A stretch of DNA of 64,000 bases, taken from Paramacrobiotus metropolitanus. Lineage: Eukaryota > Tardigrada > Eutardigrada > Parachela > Macrobiotidae. Shown here one piece after another: positions 24,601-36,631 of this stretch (position 1 is its first letter; every line of letters starts with the position of its first letter). Position numbers and translations under genes: made by a program. The stretch is taken from the NCBI RefSeq assembly GCF_019649055.1, contig NW_026570227.1, forward strand, positions 1,798,001 through 1,862,000. Reading direction: 5' to 3'. Below the pieces are notes generated by a model. The model was not told where the DNA came from, searched no databases, and saw only the letters and a list, made by a program, of their open reading frames with translations.

Positions 24601-25398
24601 TTCTCGCTTAATAAGCTTTGAATTTTAAAATAAAAAATACTCGTCCGATTCTTCGTGTAATCTTCATTTAAAAAACCCATGGTTTTTCTGCTCAGATTTG
24701 TTTAAATACCATTTTATTAACTATCTCAAATTTTTTTGTAGTAGACTAGTATTTTGTATATTTATAAAAATCCTGCTTTTGCACGCGTCCAAAAAGTAAA
24801 CATTTTTTATCTAAAATTAATTATTGTATAATTATTCTTATATTTATAAGTTTTTTTTAAAATTAAAAATAAGGAGAATTAATTGCATTTTAAATTTTGG
24901 AAATTTAGTTTTTATTGTACTGACTCGGCAGGTGAAATCAACGGTAAACGCCCGACCGCCGAGGAAGTGCACATGCTCCTATCGCTCTCGACGGAATGCG
25001 GCATCCATTTATTCCGCTTGAACTACTACCGCAGCCGCTTACACATGCTGCTGGCCAACTACTATCTCCTGATCCATCCCGACGCGGAGAAGGCCCTCCC
25101 CGTCCTGGACATCCTCGTCGACGTGTACGAATTCTACCTGGGTCCGGTGTCGATGGCGCTCTGCGAGACGCTGATGAAATCGGCCAAAGCGCATCTCAGC
25201 CTCGAACAGTGGGCGACAGCGGCGGAAAAAGCCGGGAAAGCGTGGCCGATTATTAAATTACTGTATGCCGAAGGGGATCCTTTCGTGCGGGAGGTGCAGA
25301 GTATTTTGGAGATCTGTTTGGAGCGGGGAAAACGGCCGGGGAGGAGGCGTGATCGAGGGTACCGTGCTTCCGTATTTTTTATTTATTTTTCGTTGTAA
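21667..25398 (+). CDS. SET and MYND domain protein (SMYD-like)
   Basis: Six exons close in phase: 21667-21679, 21738-22044, 22622-22898, 23409-23711, 24177-24486, 24932-25398, predicting 558 residues. ATG ACG GAG AAC is a 13-base first exon before a 58-base intron. Domains in order: split SET start (PGDVVVEETPFA), MYND zinc finger (CHHCW, then KRCTRC, ARYC, EQCAKAAWKTHKLEC), SET core (SQFDHSCLPNAV), post-SET cysteines (CQCGRC), a further Cys cluster (CKKAGC, CPLCEE) and a helical TPR-like C-terminus. SMYD proteins methylate lysines on histones and other proteins. The core motif is usually NHSC; here it is DHSC, which may weaken S-adenosylmethionine binding. Longer than typical SMYD2/3 (about 430), closer to arthropod SmydA types. 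Confidence 0.85.
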
Positions 25399-25805
25399 TT
25401 GGATTTATTTACTAAGGGATTTTTTTGCTGGTTTCTTTAATCGGTTTTAGTTGTTTGACATGCACAACATTGCAGTACGACATATTTCTCTTTAGATAAT
25501 GAAATCTGGAAATATACAGTAAATAAAATACACCGGAAAAAAATAAGAACAATTGTCCGTTTAATCATTAATTTATTATGACGGAATAATTGACAATGAT
25601 AAAAAAATTCACGGCGGTATGAATGATGCAACGTTGAAAAATAGCGAAAGAGTGTAGCTGAAAAATTTAGTCGTAGTTTATTTGTAAAAACACCGAAAGC
25701 AGAATACTATATCATAGCTTAAGCAGCTTATTAGCGTAAGCATCGGCGGTTGCAGTTAGGTAGTGATTCGCCGTGTTTGCCGGATTCCTTTGTAAAATAA
25801 TTGGA
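25399..25805. other. Convergent 3' spacer
   Basis: Lies between the stops of the SMYD gene and the molybdo-flavoenzyme gene. AATAAA at 25522-25527 on plus and at 25682-25677 on minus are the likely poly(A) signals of the two genes. No other gene. Confidence 0.6.
25677..25682 (-). terminator. Candidate poly(A) signal of the molybdo-flavoenzyme gene
   Basis: AATAAA on the minus strand, about 125 bases beyond the TAA stop at 25806. Confidence 0.45.
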
Positions 25806-28800
25806 TTATTTTTTGGAATAGACCATCTCCTCCGGTTGGACATTGGCGTAGTGGTGTACGCGTTCAATCGTCATGGGCGTGTCTGCAAAAAACGTTAACC
25901 ATTAATATATTATTATTATTAATTATAATTAGTAAATAAGGTTGATATTAAGAATAAATATAATATGTAAATAATTATAATTAAGTCGGGAACGTACCAA
26001 TGCGGAACCAGTCGTTGGAGTGTCCCTTCTCCTTGAGACTGGCGCCGATGGCGTCGCGCAGCGCAAAGACCACCGAGGCCGACATGCAGAAGGGCGGCTC
26101 ACCCACAACTGTAAACATTATCGTTTTAGCAGCCGATTAATAAAATTAGAAGCCCCAGGGGCGTACATTTGCCGCGGGTGACCCCCAGGGGGTTGGGGGC
26201 GTCGCGCAGCATGGCCACGCGGAAGTCGACGGGGATGTCCTTGTCGGTGGGGGGCTTGTAGCGCCAGGTGCTCGGGCACAGGTTGGCGCCCGTCTTGGCG
26301 TCGTAGAGCACCTCCTCCGAGGTGTAGTAGCCCAGCCCCATCAGCACCGAGCCCTCAATCTGGCCCATATCTGAAACGGGAGGTTCACAAGATGCATCAA
26401 TTATTATTATCATTATTATTATTATTATTATCCCGGCCGCGTACCGACATAAGGAGACTGCGATTCGCCGCAGTCGTACAGGACGTCCATCCGGTTGACC
26501 TGGTACTCGCCGGTCAGCGCGTCCACCTCCACTTCCGTGCACACTGCGATATTAACATTTTTGCCGTTAAATTCCATGTGTATATATGCCGGTTGCAGTT
26601 ATACGCACTGGCTCCGAAGGTGTGGTAGGCCGACGGCGACGGCATGAAGCCGATGGGTGCGGCGCTAAATTAGCAAGGTGTACCGGTCAAAATGAACGTC
26701 CTGAAAGGTTGTATCGGCAGCGGAAATTGCACCGGAAGTTGATTGCCCTTACCGGGCGCGAGCCGACAGGTCCATGTTGGACCAGTGGCAGGCCTCCACC
26801 AGCTGCCGCCACGGAACGGCGTCGCCCAGCTTCTGCCGCACCGGCGCCATGCGCTCTTTTAGCTGCTTGCAGCAGTCGATGGCCGCCTGCAATGCCGGCA
26901 TATATTATTATTATTATTACATCAAGAACAGACAACCCGATTAACGGGACTTCAACGTCTGGTCGGGAGAAAAGTTACAGATCAACTTGAACGCAGGAAC
27001 GAATGTAAAAAAAACCCTCTCCATCAACACTGAGTATCTGCATGTTAACTTTCTGTATGCGCTCAAAGATGTCCCATGTATAAAGAAGGCACGGTACATA
27101 AATGTTTACTCTAGAATGTATTTGCCTCGTTGTTGTACTCTGTGCTATGTTATACTGACCAAGCAGCAGATCTCGCTGGTGAAGCTGCCGCCCGTGGGGC
27201 CGCAGTTGGCACTGGTCAGCGTCTCCGTCGGCAGGATCTTCACATTCTCCACCTCGATGCCCAGTTCATAGGCCACCGTTTGCGCCACCTATAAAACAAT
27301 TTCTCTTAATCAAACCTTCAACTTGACTAGCCTAGCATATTTGATGTTCTTCAATGGACAAGGATATAAGGATATATATAAAGATATACATATATATAAA
27401 AGCAGTCAATCAGATTAATTGCCGGTGACCTTTGTATTGATGCCCTGGCCGATCTCGATGCCGCCGTGCGACACCGCCACCGAACCATCATCATGGTAGA
27501 TGGAAACGAAGCAGTTCAGCATGGCGAAGGTGTAACCGCACGGATAGCGCAGCGGCACCACGTTCAGTCCGCGTTTGCGCCAGCGGTGCTCGGCGTTAAA
27601 CTGCTGCGTCTGCTTCAAGCGCTCGTAGTAGTCGGAGGATTTCAGCAGCTGCTCGGTGATGGTCGGCAGATGGTTGTGTTCGATGGGCTCGTCGGCGATG
27701 TTCTTGTCGCCTTCCTGCAGGAAGTTCAGCTGCTTGACGGAGATGGACGGCTGTTTCAAATAGTTGGCGATGTGCTCCAGCATGTACTCCATGAAGTACA
27801 GACCCTCAGTGCTTCCTGTTTAATTATGACAGAAAACTCCTTCATTAGTTCCGCATTGTAAATTAGTTGGCTACTCAGCAGGCTAGAGTTTCGTTCGTTA
27901 TCGGAATTAACCAGACCACCAATGTCGGAATAAAAAAGTGGAAATAATCAAATGTGATCGCTTAGTCAACGTAATATTACTTTTTTAATTGAAAATAATT
28001 TTTAAAAATGTTTTTTTATTTAGTTAGACGCTACGTATTTATCGTCGTAAAGGTCACGTACCGGGTGCACGCGTCGCCGTGTTGGGCGGCAGGTTGGTCT
28101 TGCAGTTGTACAGCGTAAAGTGCCAGTTTTCCGATTTGTACCCTAGAACAGCACGACGGTGTTATCGTTAAAAAGTACCGGTGAGATTTTGCAGTAATTA
28201 TACGATTAAATAGTGCACAGTAAATATAAGTACGGTAGTCCTACCGGAATCGCCGAATTCCTTCCACATCATGGTGGGCGCCATGATGTTGAGGGTGCCG
28301 GTATTGCAGTAGACTTCGTAACGGACGCTGAGCAGACGACCCTTGTCGTCGAAGCCCACTTCGTATTTGCCGTAGTACGGGAAACGCTTTCCCACGAATT
28401 TCGACTGCTCGAACAAGGACGCGTGGATCTTCGCCGGTCTGGTGAATAAATCAGTACTTAATTATATATATAATGCAAGTGACCTTTAAGCCGAACAAAA
28501 TTTAGTGATCAATCAGTAATAATTAATAAAAATAGTAATAGTTAGTAAATAAATCAGCTGGTAAAATTCGGTCTACCGTTTGAGAATCCAGGCGGCCATG
28601 GCCGCCGCAGCCGTGTAGTGGACGTGACGGGCGGCTTTGGCGCCAAAGCCGCCACCGTTGCGCCGGCAGGTCACCCGGATGCTGTCAAAAATTTAATAAA
28701 AAATATTGGCAGCCGGTATCCGGAATTAAATAATTAATTTCGGACGAACCAGTTTTTGGGAATTCCCAGGACTTGCGCGACGCCGGCCTGCTCATAGTCC

Positions 28801-31800
28801 AGCCACTGCGTGCCGGCCTCCACGTCCAGGCCGTCCTCGTTGGGCACTGCCAGCGCCGTCTAGAAAGGTGACACACCGGTCGTTATTATTATTCTATTTT
28901 TACATTTTTTTATATTTTTTTCATTTTATTTCTGTATTTTTGATACAGTATTTTGTATTTTTATAACTTTTTATTCTATATTTTTTTCTGTTCACATTTT
29001 TGTATCTTTTTGGATTTTAATGGGTTTATATTTTTTTATGATGGCGCGGTCTCACCAGAATGCTGAAACATTTGTTGGAATGTTGAAAAGTCAAAAAAAT
29101 TAATTTTCAAAATTTTTCTAATTTTTTTAAACAATTATCTTTACAATTAAAGGTCACCCACCATGGTCTCCATGTGGTAGTGCGCCTGCGTCCCCATCTC
29201 GAAATCGCCGGAGATTTTGTGCGGCGCACTGGCCAGCCCCGCTTGCGCGTCACCGATCTTAATCTCAATCGGCTCACCGTGGAATGATTTGGCGGCGATG
29301 GCGTCGCTGAAGGTCAGGATGGGCTTCTGAATATTGCTGTAGGTGATCTTGACCAGGGCGGCCGCCGCTTCCGCTTGGTCGCGCGTTTCTAAGAGCAGCG
29401 CATCGGACTGCCGGTTGTGTGGAGTTTAATTAGAAGGGGAGGCGGTTACCTGCGACGACGAAGGCCACCGGCTGCCCGGCGTAGTCCGAGTGCTTGTCGG
29501 TGAGGAACTGCTCGGGCGGGGCGATGGGCGACACCTGCAACGGGTTGTTCACACCGGGAATGTCGGCAGCTAGGAACACCCGCACGACGCCGGCGGCTTT
29601 CTACAAAACAGAATTAAATAATTATAATAATTATAATTTATTATAATAATATTAGGTGACTGTTTTTCATGACTGACCACGGCGGCGCTGATGTCGATGT
29701 TGTGGATGTCGGCGTTGGCCTGCTCCGTCAAGGCGAAAGCGCAGTGCAGCAATCCGTCCTGCTCGATGTCGCTGATGAACTTGGCCTCGCCGGTGCACTG
29801 CGCCATAGCCTCCAGCTTGGGGATGGGCTTGGTCAGCGGCCACTTGTCCTTGTTCGTCTGCCAGTGCTGCGTCCCGTGCGACACCGGCCGGTGGATGTAT
29901 CCCACGGCGCTGCGGTACCGGCTGTCCGCCAGCTCGCCCACCGCTTCCAACGCGAACTAAACAATCACAAATTACAACATACGGTTGGCACAGCATATTT
30001 CTCACTACTATAAACCACAGAAAGTAGAAAACATATATTTAAAGGTCACTAAACATACTATATATAAAGCTATATAATATATTAGTACATGTAAAGGTCA
30101 CGGAGTATATGTACTTATCTAAACACATATTTATTCGTGATATGTATAAAGGTCACTCGGTATGTGGATCACAATATGCACATCTGTGTTATATGTAAAG
30201 GTCACTCAGTATATAACTAAACACATATGCATCTGTGATATATGTAATCACTAAATCTAATATATATAAAGCCATATACAGTATTTTGTAATTTATGTAG
30301 AGGTCACTCAGGTTATATATCCATATACATATTCGTCTGTGATATAAGTAAAGGTCACTCAAATTTTAAACTTTTTAGCAACTTTAACCGGCGTCGTTCG
30401 ATACCTTGTAGAAGAGCGAGAGACTGAGCGCCTGTTTGTACTCCGTCGACGGCTCGGCCGGGTCGTATTCCGGCTGGATTTCCGCTTTGAGAACGCGCAG
30501 CGTCTCCTGCAGCACGGCCGGATCGGCCAGGTCCTTCCCATGGTGACCTTTGATGATGCAGCCGTCTTTGCCGGCCAAGAAGGCTTCCGTTTTGTGGGCA
30601 CGCGCCTGCACAAACAAAAGGTCACGGCGTCTATATATGCGGCATAATTATATGTAATTTTGACTGTCCACGTACAAAGTGCGGTCCGATGCTGCCGTAG
30701 ACGATGATGGGTTTATCGGCGATGACCACTTTACCGGCCTTGCTGCGGTCCACTTTCACGCGGAAACCGGCATTGACCACGGCGTGGGCGTTCTGTATAG
30801 CAAAGTCCATATCAATCATATCATCAAATTTATTGAAAAACTGCAAATAAGTTATTCATATTCAATAAGAATAATTTCATATAAGCCAATAATAATCCAC
30901 TAATAATAATAGTAAAAACAATTATGAATCATTAGGAGTACTAAATAGTCAATAAATCAAAAAACAATGTACTGTAGGTTTGTAATTTAGTCAACCATCA
31001 ATAATGAATAAATGAATATAAACTGTTAGTAATCCGCCCATTAATAATTATAATGAATAAAATTTGCTCTTAATAATAAACAGTCATCGAAATAACAGAG
31101 CATGCAAGCGCGGACAAACTACTTTGCGTTAAACTTTAAATGAAATTGGTTGCATTATTTTTGTGCATTTGATCGATTTAGTTGATTACCTGATAGCGCG
31201 GCATGATCTTGTAAGCCGCGAAGAAATAGTCGCGCGAAGAATACACCGGCAATTCGGCGCCCAGGATGACCTTTCCGGTGAGGTCCTCCTTCATGAAATC
31301 CGGGATCGACAGCCGTTTCCCACCGGGACCTGTTTAAAGCAAGCTCACTGTAACTGTTACGGAAATTCCATCTAATTTAACTTGTTTACCCAAAACGATG
31401 GTAGCATCGGCGATGGCCAGCGCGATAAAGGTCTCCGACTGGAAATCCGGATGCCGGTGCTTCATGGCCAGGTTGCCGCCCCACGAGCCCGCCTGAGCAA
31501 AAAATATAAAGCTGCTTAGAACGATTCTGAAATTTGGGAAAAAGGGAATATTTTAACGTACATTTCGGACGGGCGGTTGCGCCGTGCGACGCAGCAATCC
31601 GGCCAATTTGGCTAAATACTGGAAACCCTCGTTTTTGCTCTCCGCATCGAATGTGTTGATGACGTCCGTCAGCGACACGGCGGCTCCCATAAACAGACTT
31701 TTTCTGTCCGTATAAATTTCATTTCAATTTATTAACAAACTTTAACACTTATTTTGTGCCTAATAGTATTGCCTATTAATATTCATTTTTTTATGAATTT

Positions 31801-33370
31801 AATAAATAATTTACCCTTCGGTTTTGTAGAGACTGTGTAGATGCTTGATCCCCTTGAGGTCCACATAGACCCCGTAGGGCGCGTCGTTATAGACGCCCAC
31901 CCCGGTGCGGCCGACGACGTAATACGGGTTGCGCTTGGCCACTTCCGGCAGCAGTTTGTATAGCTCGTCCAGGGACTTGGGGACTGTGCCACTGCGGCGC
32001 GGTCTCGCGCACACTGTCCAGGATCTTCTTGACGTACACCGGCTGCCCGTTGGCCTTGCGGTGGCAGGCGTTGGTGCACAGTTCGCCGTTGGTCAGACAC
32101 GGCGTGCAGTTGGCCTCCTGTAATGTATTGCAAATAACCTAAGAATAACCTAAGAAACCTAAGAAAATAATATAACCGGGCAACTGTTTTTACCGCATTT
32201 CTGTTTCAGTTTATTTATGTGTTTATTTTGTTTATTTACTTCTGCGCGTTTAGTCGGCCGTCAGTAAAAAAAACCAGTGGATAATATTTTCAAAAATACT
32301 ATCAAAGAAAATTTTATATTGTATATATTAATATAAAAAATATTTCTTATATAAATATTTTTTAATAAAATTAATGTGTATTTCAAAAATTATTCTCAAA
32401 CTTCCGGTCGACAATTTCCGGTTATATACCTCGACGTCCTTCACGCCGTCCTTCGTGAAGGTCTTAAACGCGTCAAGGATAGGCCGGTAGCCGGTACAGC
32501 GGCAGATGTTGCCGCCCAGGGCGGTCTCCACATCCGCCGCGCTGGGTTTCCCATCGGGGTGCTCCTTCAGCAGACTGCCGACCGGTGCGGATATTGATAC
32601 TACGTCTGGGAATTTTTGGAAAATAGAAAGCAGTTGTGTACCTGTACATGCTCATGACCATCCCCGGGGAGCAGTAGCCGCACTGCGTCCCGTAGTGGTC
32701 GGTTAAGCGTTGCTGGATGGGGTGCGGGTGCTTCTGCGTGCCGACGCCCTCCACCGTGGTGATGCTCCAGCCGTCGCACGATAAAATCGGACACAGACAC
32801 TGTAAAAAAGAATAATTAAGCGTTTATTAACACCACCGGTTGTATATATGAAAAATACATTTTATGGTTACGGACCGAGTTGATGGCGCGCGAGACGGTC
32901 TGACCGGAAGTGGAGTGGGCGTCCGGGTAGGTGGCCGTCACCACGCAGGCGCCTACGTATATATAACGTCACATCAGTAAGAATAATAATAATGATAATA
33001 ATAATAATAACAAATGGGGAAAAATCGTACCGCATCCGCCTTCGCGGCAGAAGACCTTGGTGCCGCCCAACTGCAGATAACTGCGCAGGTACTCGTTCAG
33101 CGTCACTTCCGACAGCGCCCGCGGCACTACGGTAATCAATCGCAATAAATAATAAATCATAATTATCACGTCTAACTGCACACCATAATTAATGACCGCT
33201 GCCGTAAATGTACATAGTAATAATAACATCATTAGCTACAAAATTATTACAAGCGAATTAATTCGACAATTAATTACGACACCGTTAATCGGGTCAATAC
33301 TGGAGGTACCTTGGTAGCGGGTGCCGTTAATGGTGACGCTGATATCGTCATCCTTGGCGAAATGTCCCAT
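25806..33370 (-). CDS. Aldehyde oxidase / xanthine dehydrogenase family molybdo-flavoenzyme
   Basis: Twenty-six exons, about 1292 residues. Exon ranges: 33370-33310, 33126-33031, 32952-32876, 32799-32642, 32574-32430, 32117-31815, 31697-31562, 31492-31390, 31329-31190, 30792-30676, 30605-30405, 29956-29678, 29600-29450, 29388-29162, 28859-28750, 28681-28577, 28438-28245, 28142-28062, 27815-27430, 27288-27160, 26886-26753, 26664-26609, 26543-26445, 26370-26167, 26108-25998, 25882-25806. Two [2Fe-2S] sites (CREGGCGAC; QCGYC and [11 protein letters not shown]), an FAD region (VRN|AGSWGGN), and a molybdopterin domain ([19 protein letters not shown], catalytic Glu in VGEPP). It hydroxylates purines or aldehydes with water oxygen in the cytosol. 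The position of bovine XDH Glu802 looks like Ala ([10 protein letters not shown]), favouring aldehyde oxidase. Exon 6 is one base too long at a CCCC run near 31980. Confidence 0.9.
27866..27947. repeat. Short intronic repeat, partner at 57122-57200
   Basis: gcaggctagagtttcgttcg and ttatcggaatta, then a tcggaat..aaaaaa..cggaaa tail. The same order and spacing occur in an intron of the receptor cyclase gene. No coding potential. Confidence 0.6.
30041..30360 (+). repeat. Tandem array of AAAGGTCAC motifs in an intron
   Basis: AAAGGTCAC occurs at about 30041, 30093, 30148, 30197 and 30350, with a GAGGTCAC near 30299, spaced about 50 bases or multiples, each in AT-rich units with tatatgta and ctgtgatat. 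Lies in the intron between 29957 and 30404. AAAGGTCA is the monomer site known for NR4A-type nuclear receptors. Confidence 0.75.
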
Positions 33371-34319
33371 TCTTCCCGGTTGGCTTTCCACAAATTGTCA
33401 CAAACAATTCAGGAAAGAAAATAATTACGCTTGTATACGATAGGAAATCTATAAAGCTTGGAGGAAATTAATGTATGAACGCATATATTCCTGTTCGTTA
33501 GTTCCCACTAAAGAAAAATTGTCTTCGATCGGTTAGTCGCCGTCTGACAGCTGCTCCTGATGCAGCACTTTCTCCGTTTCCCTTCCGCTGAACAAATGTT
33601 TGCCCGTGCACTGCCAATACCCAACACAAACAGCCCACAACCGGTTCCAGCGCTAACGTGCAGTCCGCTGTGTATAGCAGCGTATCGTGCTGTTTCCGGC
33701 GGTACTGCATCTGTACATGAATATGCCACATGACACGCCGAACGCCGAACAAAGCGTGTTGATGCGGCTTATCGCGGCGGCAGTCGACGGAAAAGACGTC
33801 CCACCGGCGACCCTGGACCGGATTACATTCACCCATTACAACAGCACTAGCTGTATTATCGATTTTTCCATTGCCAACACAAACACTCGTTTGCTAATTA
33901 TCGCCGGAATTATATTATCGCCGCTCGGCGCATAAGCATTCGTATGTAAAACAGTCAATTCTTTAATAAACACGAATACGAGTTGTTATACGTGTACAAT
34001 ACACAAATGTTACGCGTGGGAAAGCTGGACGCATTCATTTATACGTACATTATTGATTTATATTAATCGTACAAGATTGACCGACTTGTTGTGTTTAAAA
34101 TACAGCAACTGTTATCGTCTCGCAGCACTGTTTAAACACAACATGATGACGCTGGCAAACGCCATGTTGCCTTTTCGCGATCCAGTTTCGCATTTAAGCC
34201 AGCCGGGCTCCTCACCCATTTAAACTTTGAGAATAAATTTACAAAACATGGCAATCGGGGAATCGGTGCCCTTTATTTATGCATTACATACGAATACAAT
34301 TACGGTGTAAAATACAGGA
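33371..34319. other. Upstream region of the molybdo-flavoenzyme gene
   Basis: No convincing gene; short ORFs at 33498-33836 (minus) and 33687-33935 (plus) overlap antisense and show no domain. cacccatttaaactttgagaata at about 34211-34233 recurs nearly exactly at about 40834-40856 upstream of the DNase I-like gene. Confidence 0.45.
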
Positions 34320-34612
34320 ATTAACAAAACGATGACCTTTAATACATTTTGATATATACGGCGCAAAGCACAGGATCTAACAAAATGAAGACCTTTTTAT
34401 TTTTATATATATACGGTGTAAAAGACAAATAACCAAAGGATGACCTTTTATTTTTATATATACGGTGTAAAAGACAGAAATAACATGACGATGACCTCTT
34501 TATTTATATATATTTACGGCGCAAAATACAGGATCTAACAAAATGATGACCTTTTTAATTACATATATATACGGCCGTGCAAAAGATCGACAGGAATAAC
34601 AAAATGATGGCC
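34320..34612. repeat. Tandem array, 50-60-bp unit with GATGACCTTT
   Basis: Five to six units of tatatatacggtgtaaaagacaggaataacaaaatgatgaccttt type, with GATGACCTTT-like cores near 34331, 34387, 34439, 34490, 34542 and 34606. The core contains TGACCTTT, the reverse complement of AAAGGTCA. It lies directly 3' of the stop at 34614, so it is probably transcribed as 3' UTR. Confidence 0.7.
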
Positions 34613-34613
34613 T

Positions 34614-36187
34614 TTATTTCTCGCTGTCCTCATATTGGTCGCACATCCCGTCCTCGTCCGCATCGGTACAATCATCATCATCGTCCGGATCCACGTTGAC
34701 GTTGATGTTAATGGGACTGCCGGTCGGGGCGGGCGCGTAGTTATAAGCGGGCGTGGCGCCGTAATAACTCCCGTATCCGTCGTACGGATAGTAGTTGTCG
34801 TAGCCGCCGTAATAGGACGGCAGCCCGCCGTATCCGTACAGGTAGGACGGGGAGTAGTAGGCGGGACGCCGGGTGTGATAGCGGTGGCGCCGGTGCCGGC
34901 GGCCGTAGAAGCCGCGGTAACGGTGCCCGCGCCGGTACCGTCCGAAACCGTAGCCGCGCAGACCGCCGCGGTAGCTGCTGCGGTAGCGCGAGCCGCTTCG
35001 CAGCCGGGAGGAGCCGCGCCGGATACTGCGACTGTCCGCCCCGGGTCGGGAGGAGGAAGGCCAACAGGAAGATACCGGTGACCAGCCACAGTAGCTGCGC
35101 AATTAATGTAACCGCAATTACGTACAAAAATAAACGCAAATAAGGAACAAATTACATGCGAATGAAAAAGTAAAATAAATATGGAAAGAACGAATAAGAA
35201 TATATAAATAAATAAATGAAAAGAATATATACAGTATACAATACATAAATAAAAATATTTATTCCTTTATTTTAAACTTGTACAAGCAAATGCCATTTAC
35301 ACTTAAACTCAAATATCGAATAGCTAGAACAAGTAAAACAACTCTTCAAGCTCTTTTGAACAACCAACAGTTCCGAGGACAGAAGCGGCATTTCCACGCT
35401 GAATTTCAACACTAATACGCTGCCACAAAAAATCGGTAGCGCGCACTTCTCCTGTTTGATCTTTTATGCGTCGGCCAACTTCATTTATGAACTGACGGGT
35501 ACTGGCGCCGCAACTTCCCATAGTCTCCAAGGACACCGGTTGGAAAAAAATAACGATCAGTCAATTCCTCGTAATTGCGCCTCTTTCGTTCTTCCGCGTC
35601 TTCTGCTGCCGAACCCGCTGTTTCTGATGAGCCGGCGATGTACGATATAGCAAATGTGTCGCACACCGTCACATCCCAAATCAAAGGAAGACCGTTCTTC
35701 CAAGGAAAAGAGACAAACCGTCTGGGCGCTTCCCATTTGACCTGCACAGTCCAGGAGGCTCCAAAATAGTCGGGACTTTTGCCGATCCCAAGCTGCGCTG
35801 AATAAGGCTGTTCAGGCTTGCGTGACGCCTGAATCTCCCCTGACTTTTTAAACATGACAAACCATGCAAACCTTGGGCGTCAACTGTTTCACCGCATCGA
35901 CACTTGTGCTGCTTACAAATCGGAGCTCCCATACGTAAAGCGACTGCGACTCGTAGTCCAGTATCGTCTAAAAGCGTGCCAAATAAAAATTATATGAAAA
36001 ATGAAAGTATATCAATAAAAGAAATTATACAAATGAAATAAACATATAATAATAAATACGGTGCTGGTCGCTAAAACCCAGCCGTGACCTTTTTCTTAAC
36101 CTTATATATACTATTATATTTGAAAATTATTCATATTTATATTTGCACCCAACACTAATGTGCGCTCACCAGTTTGTAGATATTCAT
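34614..36187 (-). CDS. Small secreted Arg/Tyr/Gly-rich protein with acidic Asp/Cys tail
   Basis: Exon 1 is 36187-36170 (MNIYKL, donor GTGAGC); exon 2 is 35094-34614. Exon 2 opens with a signal-peptide core ([16 protein letters not shown]) in phase 0, but the likely mature region ([20 protein letters not shown], later YGYGG, SYYGG) and the tail ([20 protein letters not shown]) lie in the next frame. Exon 2 is 481 bases, one more than the phase allows, and a GGGG run lies at the switch near 35043. The tail resembles a thrombospondin type 3 calcium-binding motif. Related in layout to the two plus-strand genes that follow. The intron contains a retrotransposon fragment. Role unknown; a cuticle or matrix protein is possible. 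Confidence 0.65.
35277..35990 (-). mobile_element. Non-LTR retrotransposon fragment, frameshifted
   Basis: On the minus strand three overlapping frames give [28 protein letters not shown] then [41 protein letters not shown] and a final LFYLF stop. This block (CxCG, GLHGLSC, DGxRPDG, WDVTVxDT) is familiar from the C-terminal part of invertebrate retrotransposon reverse transcriptase ORFs. Frame changes near 35700 and 35500 show it is dead. It lies in the intron of the 34614-36187 gene, same strand. Confidence 0.75.
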
Positions 36188-36631
36188 TGCAGCCGAGGAA
36201 ATTTCAAAATGGACGACAACTAACAAGAACGACAGGATTTGTACATAAACCAGAAATTATTTTTGCAGCGGTACAACGCACGCGCGGTGAACTTTGCGGC
36301 AATTCGACGAAATGTGCCGGATATACAGACTCTTGCGCGTCACGTATTATTTCTTTATTTGTAGCTGCGAAAATCGCATCCGTTTGGCGCCGGTGTCCGC
36401 CGAGAATGCAGTGATATCTGCCGGACAGGATGCAGTTGCGACCAGTGCTCAGTATTCGAGCAGTTTTTGCAATCCACTACACGTGCACGGTGACTGCGCA
36501 GTTTAATTTGTCTGCGTTTACATAGAATAGTGTTTTTCTGCTACAGGCAGTTTTATTCCTCTGCGTACATATTATACGTATAATTTTGAATTTCTCTCTA
36601 TATTTTTATTAATTTACCTTCAGCGGCGGAA
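36188..36631. other. Divergent spacer between paralogous secreted-protein genes
   Basis: 444 bases separate the two ATGs, which point away from each other, so a shared promoter region is likely. A TATA-like tattatacgtataat lies at about 36569-36583 on the plus strand, about 50 bases from the plus ATG. No gene inside. Confidence 0.45.

Noticed and set aside
30041-30360. CRISPR-like array
   Set aside because: Units are AT-rich with variable spacing and imperfect repeats, inside a eukaryotic intron; no cas genes.
33498-33935. Overlapping antisense ORFs upstream of the molybdo-flavoenzyme gene
   Set aside because: No domains, no splice links, and they overlap each other; probably chance.
34635-35081. 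Plus-strand 148-codon Val/Ala-rich ORF
   Set aside because: Antisense shadow of the Tyr/Gly/Arg-rich gene; no signal peptide or domain.
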